A stretch of 51,462 nt of DNA from an uncultured Burkholderiales bacterium. GTDB lineage: Bacteria > Pseudomonadota > Gammaproteobacteria > Burkholderiales > Burkholderiaceae_E. The notes under the pieces are model-generated. The model searched no databases and had not been told where the DNA came from. It saw nothing but the letters and a program-made list of their open reading frames with translations. The stretch is from positions 1-51,462 of the forward strand of contig CAIVAS010000013.1 of assembly GCA_903903975.1 (NCBI GenBank), written 5' to 3'. Each line of letters opens with the position of its first letter. The stretch's first letter is position 1. Positions 24,887 through 34,534 of this stretch are shown here, piece after piece. Both the position numbers and the translations under genes were made by a program.

Positions 24887-25879
24887 TCAATCGTGAGGCG
24901 CCGGCCGCTCGAGGGTATCGGCGAGCATTCGCAGATCGACATTGGCCCCACAGACCAGCACGCCGACGCGCTCGTCAGGGGCCGGTTTGAAGGCGCCGCC
25001 GGCCAGCGCGGCCAGTGCGGCAGCCCCGCCCGGCTCAGCCGCAATGCGCATCTGCCGCCACAGCAGTGCCTGCGCGTCGCGGATCGCGGCATCGCTCACC
25101 AGCACGCTTTGCGAGACCTGGCGCTGCGCGAACGGGAACATCAGTTCGCCCACGCGTCGCGCGCCAAGCGAGTCGGCGGCCAGCCCGGAGGGCTGGATCT
25201 CGACGATGCGACCGGCGGCCAGCGCGGCGTTCAGGGTGGGGCAGCCCTCGGATTCGACCGCGATAAGTCGCGGCACCCGGTGACCGGCGTCGGCCTGCGC
25301 GGCGAACCAGGCGGCGATGCCCCCGATCAGTCCGCCACCGCCGACCGCTACCAGCACCACGTCGAGATGCGGCGACTGGCGCAGCCATTCGCGCGCCAGT
25401 GTGCCCTGGCCGGTGAGCGTGTCGAACTGGTCGTAGGCATGCGAGACCAGCGCGCCCTGCTGCTCGGCAAAAGACTGGCTTGCGGCCAGCGCCTCGGCAT
25501 ATTCATTGCCTTGGGCATGCACGACTGCGCCGAGCGCACGCAGGCGATCGAGTTTGGCGGCAGGCGAGGTGCTCGGCACGAAGATGTCGGCGGCCATGCC
25601 CAGGTGTCCGGCGGCCAGTGCGACCGCGATGCCGTGGTTGCCGCCCGAGGCGGCGACCACCCGCTGCGGCGCCGGCAGGCCCTGGGCCTGCGCGGTCTCG
25701 CGGGCGCGCAGCAGTCGCTCGAAGGCGCCGCGTGCCTTGAAGGTGCCCGACACCTGCAGGCATTCGAGCTTGAATTCGACCGGGCGACCGTCGAGGTCGA
25801 CGGTGACGGTCGGGGTCACCCGCACCCAGGGCGCGATTCGGGCCGCGGTGGCGTCGATGGCGGCAGCGTCGATGATCAT
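24887..25879 (-). CDS. Serine/threonine dehydratase-like PLP enzyme
   Basis: A 330-residue fold-type II PLP enzyme. The cofactor lysine is K48 in SGTFKARGAF; SGGNHGIAVALAA binds the substrate carboxylate and VGGGGLIGGIAAW binds the PLP phosphate. This matches catabolic threonine/serine dehydratases, which deaminate to 2-oxobutyrate or pyruvate, without the C-terminal ACT regulatory domain of IlvA. Related activities (serine racemase, hydroxy-aspartate dehydratase) cannot be excluded. It overlaps the upstream hydratase-like gene by four bases (ATGA), so both are one operon. Confidence 0.85.
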   Translation of the reverse strand: MIIDAAAIDATAARIAPWVRVTPTVTVDLDGRPVEFKLECLQVSGTFKARGAFERLLRARETAQAQGLPAPQRVVAASGGNHGIAVALAAGHLGMAADIFVPSTSPAAKLDRLRALGAVVHAQGNEYAEALAASQSFAEQQGALVSHAYDQFDTLTGQGTLAREWLRQSPHLDVVLVAVGGGGLIGGIAAWFAAQADAGHRVPRLIAVESEGCPTLNAALAAGRIVEIQPSGLAADSLGARRVGELMFPFAQRQVSQSVLVSDAAIRDAQALLWRQMRIAAEPGGAAALAALAGGAFKPAPDERVGVLVCGANVDLRMLADTLERPAPHD

Positions 25880-26697
25880 GCGTTGACCTGCAGTGAGAGC
25901 CCCGACAGCGGGACGCCGTCGATGGCGCTGCGCCAGCGTTGTCCGGCTGCCAGCGGCTGCGCATCGGTGAGCGTGCCGGTCGTGATGACACTGCCGGCTG
26001 CAATGCGTTCGCCGCGAGCGGCAAGACCTGCCACCAGATGGCCGAGCGCCTGGACGGGGCCGTCGAGCACATCCGCGCCGCGGCCCTGCGCGACCTGTTC
26101 GCCCTGACAGGACAGGCTCAGTCGCAAACCGCTGAGCGCGCCGGCCGGGTTGGTGCCGAGCGCCGAGCGTTCAACGCGCGGGCCGACCCACAGCCCGCCG
26201 TGCAGCGATTGGGCGGCAATCGCCTGCGCCGCATTGAAGCGCCAGTTCGGCCAGATGCTGTGGACCACCTCAAAGCCCGGCGCGACCCAGCCGATGCAGG
26301 CGACCAGGTCGGCGAGCGCTTCGGGTGTCGAGGCATCGGCCTGCGGCGGCGGTGATTCGGTCAGACCGATCACGATTTCGGGCTCCAGGCGCGGCTCGGC
26401 CAGTCGCGCGAGGCTGATGCTTGCCCGGGCATCGGTCATGTCGTGCAGCGTGGACTGCCAGACCGGTCCCCAGATCGGCTGTTTCACGCCATAAAGGGGC
26501 CAGATCAGCCGGTTGGTAAAGCCGATCTTGTAGCCGACCGGCATATCGCCGCGGCTGCGGCGCAGCGCGCCGATCGCGGCCTGGATCGCGAAGGCCTGAT
26601 GGATGTCGGCGGACTCGGCACTGTCAGCCTGCTGCGGCGGGAGTGAGCGGCCGTTGTCAGCAGTGGCCAGCAGAAGATCGGGTGGGGGCAGAGTCAC
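25876..26697 (-). CDS. 2-keto-4-pentenoate hydratase / fumarylacetoacetase-fold protein
   Basis: A protein of about 273 residues resembling MhpD-type hydratases and 4-oxalocrotonate decarboxylases. Matching segments are AFAIQAAIGALRRSRGDMPVGYKIGFTN, LEPEIVIGL with the acidic metal-binding residues, and VLDGPVQALGHLVAGLAARGERIAAGSVITTGT. Such enzymes hydrate or decarboxylate dienoic keto acids in aromatic-ring breakdown; no other meta-cleavage gene is present, so the substrate is open. GTG 26697 is chosen as start because it gives the usual family length; the frame is open to 26931. It is co-transcribed with the dehydratase. Confidence 0.8.
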   Translation of the reverse strand: MTLPPPDLLLATADNGRSLPPQQADSAESADIHQAFAIQAAIGALRRSRGDMPVGYKIGFTNRLIWPLYGVKQPIWGPVWQSTLHDMTDARASISLARLAEPRLEPEIVIGLTESPPPQADASTPEALADLVACIGWVAPGFEVVHSIWPNWRFNAAQAIAAQSLHGGLWVGPRVERSALGTNPAGALSGLRLSLSCQGEQVAQGRGADVLDGPVQALGHLVAGLAARGERIAAGSVITTGTLTDAQPLAAGQRWRSAIDGVPLSGLSLQVNA

Positions 26698-27058
26698 CCG
26701 TCGACAGTAGCGCAAAGGATTGCGGGCACCAAATCGGCGGACATCAAATCGCCCGCCCGTGATTTTCATCAAGCGCGAGTGTGGCGGCGTGTGGCACCGT
26801 TGCGCACCGACTGAATCGGCGGCTGTTGTGCCGGCTTGGCTCAGTCGTGGTCGGCGGTGTAAAATCGTCGGTTCCGCTTGAAAGATCGGTCCAGTGCCCG
26901 GCGGCACGATGCGGGCCCGTCCGACAGGCAATGAAAGGCTCGTTTTTCAGCGGCGCATCCGGCGTCGCTGCAGGCATGGCCCGCGGATCAGGTCGATTCA
27001 GCGTCGATGGTTGCGGGGCGATGCCACAAGAGATTGACCACATCGCATCGGAGATTTC
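26698..27058. promoter_or_regulatory. Gap upstream of pckG with candidate promoter
   Basis: A 361-bp stretch between the divergent hydratase-like gene and pckG. On the plus strand TTGGCT (26836-26841) and TAAAAT (26860-26865) are 18 bp apart, a reasonable sigma-70 promoter that would leave a leader of about 190 nt. An open frame at 26781-27062 crosses the region but has no protein-like features. Nothing else is evident. Confidence 0.45.
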
Positions 27059-28930
27059 ATGAACACTCACGTCGCCGCAGCGCCGTCGCTTGCGCAGGCC
27101 CCCGCCTACGTCAGGCATACCGGCCTGATCAGTTGGGTTGCCTCGATCGCTGCACTCACCCGTCCCGATCGCGTTGTCTGGGCCGATGGTTCGCAGGCGG
27201 AATACGAGCGGCTCTGCGCCGAGATGGTTGCCGCCGGCACCTTGCGCAAGCTCGATCCGATCAAGCGCCCGAACTCCTATCTGGCCTGGTCCGATCCGAC
27301 CGACGTGGCACGGGTCGAAGACCGCACCTATATCTGTTCCGAGCGCAAGGAAGACGCGGGCCCGACCAACAACTGGACCGACCCTGCCGAGATGCGCCAG
27401 ACTCTGGCCGGCCTCTTCGAGGGTTGCATGCGCGGGCGCACGATGTATGTCATCCCGTTCTCGATGGGCCCGATCGGTTCGCCGATTGCCCACATCGGCG
27501 TCGAGATTTCCGACAGCCCCTATGTGGTCGTCAGCATGCGCACCATGACCCGCATGGGTCGCGCGGTGTTCGATGTGCTCGGTGAAGAGGGTGGATTTGT
27601 GCCCTGCGTGCATACCGTCGGCAAGCCGCTGGCGGCCGGCGAGAAAGACGTGTCGTGGCCCTGCAACCCGACCAAATACATCGTCCATTACCCCGAGACC
27701 CGCGAGATCTGGTCGTATGGCTCGGGCTACGGCGGCAACGCGCTGCTCGGCAAGAAGTGTTTCGCCTTGCGGATCGCCTCGAACATGGGCCGTCAGGATG
27801 TCGCCGCAGGCGGCATCGGCTGGCTTGCCGAGCACATGCTGATCCTCGGCGTGACCTCGCCCGAGGGCAAGAAGTACCACGTGGCCGCGGCCTTCCCGTC
27901 GGCCTGCGGCAAGACCAATTTCGCCATGCTGATCCCGCCCAAGGGCTTTGACGGCTGGAAGGTCACTACCATCGGCGACGACATCGCCTGGATCAAGCCG
28001 CAGGCCAATGGCCGGCTGCATGCGATCAATCCCGAGGCTGGCTATTTCGGTGTGGCCCCCGGCACCAATGACAAGACCAACTTCAATTGCATGGCGTCCT
28101 TGAAGAGCAATGTGATCTTCACCAATGTCGCGCTGACCGATGACGGCGATATCTGGTGGGAGGGCATGACCAAGGAAGCGCCGGCTCACCTGATCGACTG
28201 GCAGGGCAAGGACTGGACGCCTGCCGACGGCAAGAACGGCCGCAAGGCGGCGCATCCGAATGCGCGCTTCACGGTCGCGGCTTCGCAAAATCCGGTGATC
28301 GACGCCCAGTGGGATGATCCCGAGGGTGTGCCGATCGATGCCTTCATTTTCGGCGGCCGTCGCTCGACCACCGTGCCGCTGGTCACTCAGGCCCGCGACT
28401 GGGTCGAGGGCGTCTACATGGCCGCGACCATGGGCTCCGAGACCACCGCAGCACAGGCCGGCGCGCAGGGCATCGTTCGTCGCGATCCCTTCGCGATGCT
28501 GCCGTTTTGCGGCTACAACATGGCCGACTACTTCCGCCACTGGCTCGATCTGGGCAACCGGCTCCAGGCCTCGAATGCCAAACTGCCGGCAATCTTCTGC
28601 GTCAACTGGTTCCGCACCAACGAGCAGGGCCAGTTCGTGTGGCCGGGCTACAGCGAGAACATGCGGGTGCTGCAGTGGATGATCGGCCGTATCGAGGGCA
28701 AGGCCGGCGGCATCGAGCATGTCTTCGGCACCACCCCGCGCTATGACGATCTGAGCTGGGGCGGGCTGGAGTTTTCGCGTACCGACTTCGACAAGATCAC
28801 CTCGATCGACAAGGCTCAGTGGCTGCGTGAGTTCGAACTGCACGCCGAGCTCTTCGGCATGCTGGCCAGTGGTCTGCCGCATCAGCTGACCGAGACCAAG
28901 GCCCTGCTCGAAAAACGTTTGGCGGCCTGA
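27059..28930 (+). CDS. pckG: Phosphoenolpyruvate carboxykinase, GTP-dependent
   Basis: Converts oxaloacetate plus GTP to phosphoenolpyruvate, CO2 and GDP, the entry to gluconeogenesis. The 623-residue protein has the GTP-PEPCK hallmarks: [27 protein letters not shown], the P-loop-like FPSACGKTN (about 280-288) with its reactive Cys, [21 protein letters not shown] and a FGxNPR-like GYNMADYF segment. Length is close to the family norm. GGAG lies about five bases before the ATG. A strong terminator follows the stop, and the gene is flanked by divergent and convergent neighbours, so it is probably transcribed alone. Confidence 0.97.
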   Translation: MNTHVAAAPSLAQAPAYVRHTGLISWVASIAALTRPDRVVWADGSQAEYERLCAEMVAAGTLRKLDPIKRPNSYLAWSDPTDVARVEDRTYICSERKEDAGPTNNWTDPAEMRQTLAGLFEGCMRGRTMYVIPFSMGPIGSPIAHIGVEISDSPYVVVSMRTMTRMGRAVFDVLGEEGGFVPCVHTVGKPLAAGEKDVSWPCNPTKYIVHYPETREIWSYGSGYGGNALLGKKCFALRIASNMGRQDVAAGGIGWLAEHMLILGVTSPEGKKYHVAAAFPSACGKTNFAMLIPPKGFDGWKVTTIGDDIAWIKPQANGRLHAINPEAGYFGVAPGTNDKTNFNCMASLKSNVIFTNVALTDDGDIWWEGMTKEAPAHLIDWQGKDWTPADGKNGRKAAHPNARFTVAASQNPVIDAQWDDPEGVPIDAFIFGGRRSTTVPLVTQARDWVEGVYMAATMGSETTAAQAGAQGIVRRDPFAMLPFCGYNMADYFRHWLDLGNRLQASNAKLPAIFCVNWFRTNEQGQFVWPGYSENMRVLQWMIGRIEGKAGGIEHVFGTTPRYDDLSWGGLEFSRTDFDKITSIDKAQWLREFELHAELFGMLASGLPHQLTETKALLEKRLAA

Positions 28931-28983
28931 TGGCCTGCGGGCGCATGCCCTCGTGCTCTGCTTGCCAGTATCCGACCGGATCG

Positions 28984-29034
28984 CCTCGCCCCGACCGCCC
29001 CGATTGATCGAGGTGCTCGGGGCGAGGTTTTTTT
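28984..29034 (+). terminator. Rho-independent terminator of pckG
   Basis: An 11-bp perfect stem, CCTCGCCCCGA (28984-28994) with TCGGGGCGAGG (29017-29027), followed by seven T residues (29028-29034). It lies 54 bp after the pckG stop. Confidence 0.9.
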
Positions 29035-29072
29035 GACTGCTGCTCAGGCCTTCGAGCGTCGCTCGTATTGGC

Positions 29073-30095
29073 TTACTCGGGCTTGACGCCGGCCAGATCG
29101 ATCAGCCGTTTCCAGCTCACCAGATCGGCCTTCATGACCCGCTCGAACTCCGGGATCGAGATCGGCTTGGGTGGCGATGTGTTCTGTTTCTGGCTCATGA
29201 ACTCGACCGTCTCGGGCAAAGTCATCCAGCGATTGAGCAAGACATTGAGCCGCTCGGCCATATCGCGGGGCAAACCCTTGGGGCCGAACACCCCATACCA
29301 GGCGAAGGCATCGATCTTGTAGCCCTGTTCGATCAGGGTCGGTACATCGGGCAACTGGGGCAGGCGCTCCATCGACATCGTCGTGATCGGGCGCAGCCTG
29401 CCTGATCGGATGAAGGGCATCGGTGTGGCCGAGTCGATGGTGGCGATCGGGATCACGCCCGAGATGACGTCGGGCGGAATCTGGGCGACCGTCTTGTAGG
29501 GCACGTGATTGAGCTTGATGCCAGCCTGGTTTTCGATCCCCTCCATCACGAGGTGACCGCCCGAGCCGATGCCCCAGGAGGCATAACTCAGGTCCTTGCG
29601 GGTTTTGGCCAGTTCGATCAGTTCCTTGACGTTCTTGACCGGCAACTCGGGGTTGACCACGATCATGTTGCCGCCGCTGCCGCCAATGCGGGCGATCGGC
29701 GTGATGTCGTTGATCGGATCGACCGGCGGCTTGAGCATCAGCAGCTTGTTGGCGACGGTGGCGGCGGTGTAGGACACCAGCAGGGTGTAGCCATCGGGCG
29801 CGGCGCGGGCGACTTCTGCGGTGGCGAGCATGCCGTTGGCGCCAGGTTTGTTATCGACCACGACATTGGTGCCGAGCTCCTTGCCGAGCCACTCGGCCAT
29901 CAGGCGGCTGAAGATGTCGGCGCCGCCGCCGGCACCGCTCGGAATCACCAGGCGAATCGGCTTGCCGGCCGGCCAGGCCGACTGGGCGCGGGCGGCGGGC
30001 GTGGCCATCGCGGCGCCGACGGCGCCAAGCGCAGCCAGCACGGTGCGGCGACGGGAGGAGGTGATCAGCGTCAGTCTGGAGTCAGGCTTGTTCAT
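29073..30095 (-). CDS. Bug-family (TctC-like) periplasmic binding protein
   Basis: A 340-residue exported binding protein of the tripartite tricarboxylate receptor family, greatly expanded in Burkholderiales. The N-terminus has SRRRTVLAALGAVGAAMATPAARAQ, which could be a Tat-type or Sec signal. The mature start WPAGKPIRLVIPSGAGGGADIFSRLMAEWL, VVVDNKPGANGMLATAEVARAAPDGYTLL and YASWGIGSGGHL are typical Bug motifs. No TctA or TctB membrane genes are present, so it either serves a system elsewhere or acts as a sensor or scavenger. It is the last gene of a leftward run with arylsulfatase, MFS transporter and lipocalin. Confidence 0.92.
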   Translation of the reverse strand: MNKPDSRLTLITSSRRRTVLAALGAVGAAMATPAARAQSAWPAGKPIRLVIPSGAGGGADIFSRLMAEWLGKELGTNVVVDNKPGANGMLATAEVARAAPDGYTLLVSYTAATVANKLLMLKPPVDPINDITPIARIGGSGGNMIVVNPELPVKNVKELIELAKTRKDLSYASWGIGSGGHLVMEGIENQAGIKLNHVPYKTVAQIPPDVISGVIPIATIDSATPMPFIRSGRLRPITTMSMERLPQLPDVPTLIEQGYKIDAFAWYGVFGPKGLPRDMAERLNVLLNRWMTLPETVEFMSQKQNTSPPKPISIPEFERVMKADLVSWKRLIDLAGVKPE

Positions 30096-30203
30096 GGTGA
30101 GCAGTTCCTGGAGGAATCAAACAGAGAGTGAGAGGGTTCAAGGGTGGTGGTGTCTGGGGCGCGATGGCTTTTTTGGATCGTGCGCGGTCGGATGAGATAG
30201 GGC

Positions 30204-32468
30204 TCAACCCTTCGCATAGGCCGAACCGGGCGCGAAACCGCTTGAGTCGATGATGACATCGCGGATAGCGCCGCTGTAACGGAAGATACCGCGGCGCTGA
30301 TAGAGCGCCCAGTCGACCGGCGCGCGGCGATCCAGACCGATATCGAGACCTTCGTGAAAGCCTCCCATCAGGGTCGGGCTGCAGTCGGTCCAGTCGCCCG
30401 ATGCGATGGCGGGCTGGCCATCGATCAGCAGTCGACCGCGGCCGCGGCGTTTGCCCAGCGCCTCGAAATCAAACGTGAGTGCATGCTGGCCCACCGGTGC
30501 CTTCACCGGCGCCAGACGGGTGTATTCACCGAAGCCGTTGTAGACCATTCGCAGCTCGCCGGCCTCGATGCACAGCATCAGGCCGCCGAAAACTTCGCCG
30601 ATCGCAAAGAGCACGCCTTCGTCGGCGGCGCGGTGATCGATGTTGGCGGTGATGCGAAAGTTGCGGTCGGCGATCAGCGGAATGATCAGGGCGCGGTTGA
30701 CGGTCTGACTGCCCGGCAGGAAGCGGCGCGAGCCTTTCTCGGGCGGGCGCATGTGCGGGGGGATCTGGTTGAACTTCTGGATGGCGTTGCGGTTGTCCAG
30801 CGGATAGACCATGTTCGACCAGGCCGCCTTGTCGAAGGCCTCGATCAGCTCGCGCAGCCGCTCGGGATGCTGCGCGGCGACGTCGACCGACTCCGAGAAG
30901 TCGGTGGCCTGCTCGTGAAGCGTCCAGTTGTCGAAATCGATCTCGTCGCCCTTTCGCTGCAGCGACACCGCCACCCAGCCGTCGCGCCAGTAGGCCCGGT
31001 TGGACCAGCACTCGTAGTACTGCTCGCTGCGCACCGAGTGGGCGGCTTTGCCGCGCATGACCTGGGCCAGGCTGGCGCCGTGCATCGGCAGGGCGGCTTC
31101 GCCGTGCGACTTGGCAAGCGGTGTCACGCCGGCCAGGTCGAGCAGGGTCGGCATGAGGTCGGTGACATGGGCGAACTGGGTGCGGATTGCACCGGCATCC
31201 GTGATCTGGTCGGGCCAGGAGACGATGAAGCACACCCGCCGCCCGCCCCCGCCGGTATAGGTCTTGAAGGAGGGAAAGGGCGTGTTGCTGACCTGGCCCC
31301 AGCCCATCGGATAGAGCGCCGGGACTTCGCCGGTGCCGATCTTCTCGCTCTGGGCGAGATCGGCCTCGAGCGGCAGCGCCGGCAGGCCGGCAAAGCGCCG
31401 GTTGAAATAGACATTGCCGTAGGCGCCGGCCGAACTCGTGCCGCCGTTGTCGGCTGAAAACGCGATGATGGTGTTGTCGAGTTCGCCCATCTCGGTGAGC
31501 AGTGCGACCAGCTTGCCGACGTTCTGGTCGACGCAGTCGAGCATCGCGGCATAGGTTTCCATATGCCGCACGAAGTGCGCGCGCTGATCGGCGGGCAGGC
31601 TGTCCCAGGCCGGCACCTCGGGGTCGCGTGGCGAGAGTTGCGCATCAGGAGGCACCAGGCCCAGCGCCTTCTGGCGCGCGAGCCGCTCGGCGCGCATCAC
31701 GTCCCAGCCGGCGTCGTAGCGGCCCCGATATTTGGCGAGGTCGGGTTCCTTGGCCTGCAGCGGGCCATGGACCGCGTTGTAGGCCAGATAGAGGAAGAAG
31801 GGCTTGTCGGCGTGGTTGTTGCGCGCTTCGCGCACGAATTGCATGCCGTGATTCGTCCAGTCGTCGGTGGCGTAGTAGTCGGGCGGGTACTGGTCGATTG
31901 GCGCGAGCGTGTTGTTGTTGACGATGCGCGCAGGAAAGAAATAGCTGGTCTCGCCTTCCATAAAGCCATAGAACTGGTCGAAGCCGCGCTGGCTCGGCCA
32001 GCTTTCATTCGGCGTGGCGCTGTTGGGCGAGTTGTGCCATTTGCCGATGCCGATGGTGGTGTAGCCGCCCGCCCGCAGCGATTCGGCGATGGTGGGCGCG
32101 GCCAGCGGCATGTCGCCCGAATAGCCCGGAAAGCCGGGGTTGTTGGTGGTCAGCCAGCCGGTGGCCACCGAGTGCGCATTGCGTCCGGTGAGCAGGGCCG
32201 CGCGGGCGGGCGAGCAGATCGGGTGCGTGGTGTAGTGGTTGAAACGCAGACCGCGGGCGGCAATCGCGTCGATATTCGGCGTCTCGATGTCGGAGCCATA
32301 GCAGCCGAGATCGGAAAAGCCCATGTCGTCCATATAGATGACGATGATGTTGGGGCTGCCGGGTTTGGCCTTCGGAATCGGCTTCCACCAGGGCTCGGAC
32401 GCCTCGCGCGTGCGCCCGACACGGCCTTCGAAGCCGGGATAAGTGGTGGTGCTGCCTGACTCGCTCAT
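30204..32468 (-). CDS. Arylsulfatase-type sulfatase
   Basis: A 754-residue sulfatase that hydrolyses a sulfate ester. The active-site motif ICSPARAALLTGR is intact, with C85 as the residue converted to formylglycine by a maturase; calcium-binding DD (YMDDMGFSDLGCYG) and downstream FSADNGGTS are also present. The C-terminal part (about 560-754) adds a beta-rich domain, as in the large AtsA-type enzymes. No clear signal peptide is seen, so it may be cytoplasmic. The start at 32468 follows a GGGAG sequence. No formylglycine-generating enzyme is encoded in the window. The substrate is unknown. Confidence 0.93.
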   Translation of the reverse strand: MSESGSTTTYPGFEGRVGRTREASEPWWKPIPKAKPGSPNIIVIYMDDMGFSDLGCYGSDIETPNIDAIAARGLRFNHYTTHPICSPARAALLTGRNAHSVATGWLTTNNPGFPGYSGDMPLAAPTIAESLRAGGYTTIGIGKWHNSPNSATPNESWPSQRGFDQFYGFMEGETSYFFPARIVNNNTLAPIDQYPPDYYATDDWTNHGMQFVREARNNHADKPFFLYLAYNAVHGPLQAKEPDLAKYRGRYDAGWDVMRAERLARQKALGLVPPDAQLSPRDPEVPAWDSLPADQRAHFVRHMETYAAMLDCVDQNVGKLVALLTEMGELDNTIIAFSADNGGTSSAGAYGNVYFNRRFAGLPALPLEADLAQSEKIGTGEVPALYPMGWGQVSNTPFPSFKTYTGGGGRRVCFIVSWPDQITDAGAIRTQFAHVTDLMPTLLDLAGVTPLAKSHGEAALPMHGASLAQVMRGKAAHSVRSEQYYECWSNRAYWRDGWVAVSLQRKGDEIDFDNWTLHEQATDFSESVDVAAQHPERLRELIEAFDKAAWSNMVYPLDNRNAIQKFNQIPPHMRPPEKGSRRFLPGSQTVNRALIIPLIADRNFRITANIDHRAADEGVLFAIGEVFGGLMLCIEAGELRMVYNGFGEYTRLAPVKAPVGQHALTFDFEALGKRRGRGRLLIDGQPAIASGDWTDCSPTLMGGFHEGLDIGLDRRAPVDWALYQRRGIFRYSGAIRDVIIDSSGFAPGSAYAKG

Positions 32469-32517
32469 GGTGTCTCGCTCCCGATCCGTCTTGTCTTTGG
32501 ACCGTGATCGTAGTGGC

Positions 32518-32543
32518 ACCTGTTATGACAGGTCAAGACAGGT
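32518..32543. promoter_or_regulatory. Candidate operator upstream of the sulfatase gene
   Basis: ACCTGT and ACAGGT form a perfect inverted repeat around TATG (32518-32533), and a second ACAGGT follows at 32538-32543. The element lies 50-75 bp upstream of the sulfatase start and five bases beyond the MFS stop. A dimeric repressor could bind here; no regulator gene is adjacent. Confidence 0.5.
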
Positions 32544-32547
32544 TGTG

Positions 32548-33828
32548 TCAGCCTGCCGGCGCACCGGCCTTGCGCCCGATCCAGCCGACGCTCAGCGCAT
32601 TGGCAATCAGCAGCATCTGGAAAACCGCGATGCCGAGCCAGACCCATGAGGGATGGCCGCCGTCCATGAAGGTGCCGAAGATCGCCGGCGAAATCGCCAG
32701 ACCGGTGTCGAGGCCTGAGTAGACCATGCCATAGACCCGGCCGGTGGCACCCGGCGGGCTGGCGCGGCGCACCAGCAGGTCGCGGGCCGGACCGGCGGTG
32801 CCGGCACCAAATCCCATCAGCGCAAAGAGGCCGGGCACCAGCCATCCTGGTGCCGGCGACAGGGCGATCAGCAGCGAGACGCTGGCCGCCACGCAGTAGC
32901 CGATCGCCACGACCCGCTCGGCCTTGTCGGGGTCGGCGGCCACGATGCCGCCGAACAGCGTGCCACCGGCGCTGGCCAGCATGAAGGCGGTGAGACAAGC
33001 CGCCACCCACGCGGTCGGTACATCGTGCAGCAGGCGCGCCGACTCCGGGCCGAAGGTCTGGATGCCGCCAAAACCCAGCGACGAGGTGAGAAAGAACAGG
33101 AAGCTCATCCAGACCGCCGGCAGGCGCAGAAAACTCAGGGCCGAGTCGCTGGCGCCCGCGCCCGGCTGGCCGCCTGCTGCCGGGTGTGCGGCGCGAACGA
33201 TGCCCAGCACACCGACCGGCTGGCCGGCGAGCAGCTCGCGATGGCGCCAGACCATCACCCCTGCGATCAGAGGGAGCAGGCCGGCGCAGGCGATCGCCGC
33301 GCGCCAGTTGGCCAGTCCGGTGATGCCGACCAGAAAGACCGGCGCCAGCGCCCAGCCGAGGCTGCCGGCGATGCCATGCATGGAGTAGGCGCGGGCCAGT
33401 CGGGTTGGCGTGATGCGGGCATTCAGGATGGAGTAGTCGACCGGATGAAAGGGCGCATTGCCAAGGCCGGCCAGCACGCAGCCGACCATCAGCATGGAAT
33501 AGCTCGGTGCGCTTGAGAGGGTCAGGGTGGCGAGCACAAAGGAAGTGAGTGCGGCCAGCATGACCGGGACCGCGCCGATGCGATCGACCACGAAACCGGC
33601 GAGTGCCTGGCCGACGCCCGAGACGATGAAGAACACCGTCATCAGCAGGCCGAGCTGCGCATAGCTCAGATCGAACTCGACCTTGAGCCAGGGAAAGAGC
33701 GGCGCGACGATCAGGTGAAAGAAGTGCGAGCAGCCATGGGCAATCGAGACCACCGTGATGGTGCGGGTCTCGCGCTGGCGCGGGCTGGCCAGATGCGGTT
33801 CGGGCAGGGTGGCGGCGGTCGTACTCAT
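32548..33828 (-). CDS. Major facilitator superfamily transporter
   Basis: A 426-residue protein with about twelve helices. It begins SIAHGCSHFFHLIVAPLFPWLK, which resembles fosmidomycin-resistance-type MFS proteins, and has loop 2-3 GFVVDRIGAVPVM and a Gly/Pro-rich LAGLGNAPFHPVDYSILNARI segment. It sits between the lipocalin and the sulfatase genes in the same direction (29-bp and 79-bp gaps), so transport of a sulfate ester or its product is possible. The substrate cannot be read from sequence. Confidence 0.88.
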   Translation of the reverse strand: MSTTAATLPEPHLASPRQRETRTITVVSIAHGCSHFFHLIVAPLFPWLKVEFDLSYAQLGLLMTVFFIVSGVGQALAGFVVDRIGAVPVMLAALTSFVLATLTLSSAPSYSMLMVGCVLAGLGNAPFHPVDYSILNARITPTRLARAYSMHGIAGSLGWALAPVFLVGITGLANWRAAIACAGLLPLIAGVMVWRHRELLAGQPVGVLGIVRAAHPAAGGQPGAGASDSALSFLRLPAVWMSFLFFLTSSLGFGGIQTFGPESARLLHDVPTAWVAACLTAFMLASAGGTLFGGIVAADPDKAERVVAIGYCVAASVSLLIALSPAPGWLVPGLFALMGFGAGTAGPARDLLVRRASPPGATGRVYGMVYSGLDTGLAISPAIFGTFMDGGHPSWVWLGIAVFQMLLIANALSVGWIGRKAGAPAG

Positions 33829-33857
33829 GGGCGTGTGCTCGAAAAAAAAGTGCGTGA

Positions 33858-34445
33858 TCAGCGTGCGGTGGCCGTCTGCGAGGTGAGCAGCATCTGCTCG
33901 ACCGGAAAGCCCAGGGCCCGAGCCCGCGCGAGCAGTGACTCGAGGGTGCCCGGCGGCAGCGCGGGCGTGCGTGACAGCACCCAGAGATAGCGCAGCCCGG
34001 GTTCGCCCACCATCACCCAGCGATAGTCGGGATCAAGCTCGAGCACCCAGTAGTCGCCCCAGCCGATCGGCAGCCAGCGCAGTGCTTCCGGCAGAAACGA
34101 GACCTGCAGTTTGGCCTTGCTCACCGGGTCGATGATGCGGGCCAGGCCGCGCGCGGTGTCCCATTCAGCGTCGCCCTTGCCGGCGGTGCGGCAGCGGTTG
34201 GTGACATCGATATTGCCGTCGGGTCGGGCGGCGTATTGCGCGGTGGTGTCGCCCAGGCACTGGCGCTGAAAGACGTTGGGCAGACGGCCAATCTCGTACC
34301 AGGTGCCGACATAGCGCGCCAGATCGACGCTCGCCACCGTGGGCAGCGGCTCGCCGGCGGCGTTGGCGCTCGGGTTTTCAAGCGCCAGACCGAGGCCAAC
34401 GACGAGCGCTGCAGCGAGGGTCAGGGCGGTTTTGAGGATCGGCAT
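33858..34445 (-). CDS. Bacterial lipocalin (Blc-like), exported
   Basis: A 195-residue protein with a signal peptide (MPILKTALTLAAALVVGLGL) and the lipocalin signature VDLARYVGTWYEIGRLPNVFQ, the GxW motif at the start of the barrel. YWVLELDPDYRWVMVGEPGLRYLWVLSR matches the second conserved region. No lipobox cysteine is seen, so it is probably a soluble periplasmic protein rather than an outer-membrane lipoprotein as in Escherichia coli. Lipocalins bind small hydrophobic ligands. The start at 34445 is set by the signal peptide. Confidence 0.92.
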   Translation of the reverse strand: MPILKTALTLAAALVVGLGLALENPSANAAGEPLPTVASVDLARYVGTWYEIGRLPNVFQRQCLGDTTAQYAARPDGNIDVTNRCRTAGKGDAEWDTARGLARIIDPVSKAKLQVSFLPEALRWLPIGWGDYWVLELDPDYRWVMVGEPGLRYLWVLSRTPALPPGTLESLLARARALGFPVEQMLLTSQTATAR

Positions 34446-34534
34446 GGGTGAGGCTCTGGAAAGTGGACGGGCGGGTGGCGACGGTGCCCGGAGGGCAAGC
34501 TTCGCACGAAGGCGCAAGCGGTGCCGCGCCAGGA

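Noticed and set aside
26744-28882. Minus-strand open frame of 712 codons opposite pckG
   Set aside because: Antisense shadow of a well-supported gene, with no recognisable domains or start context.
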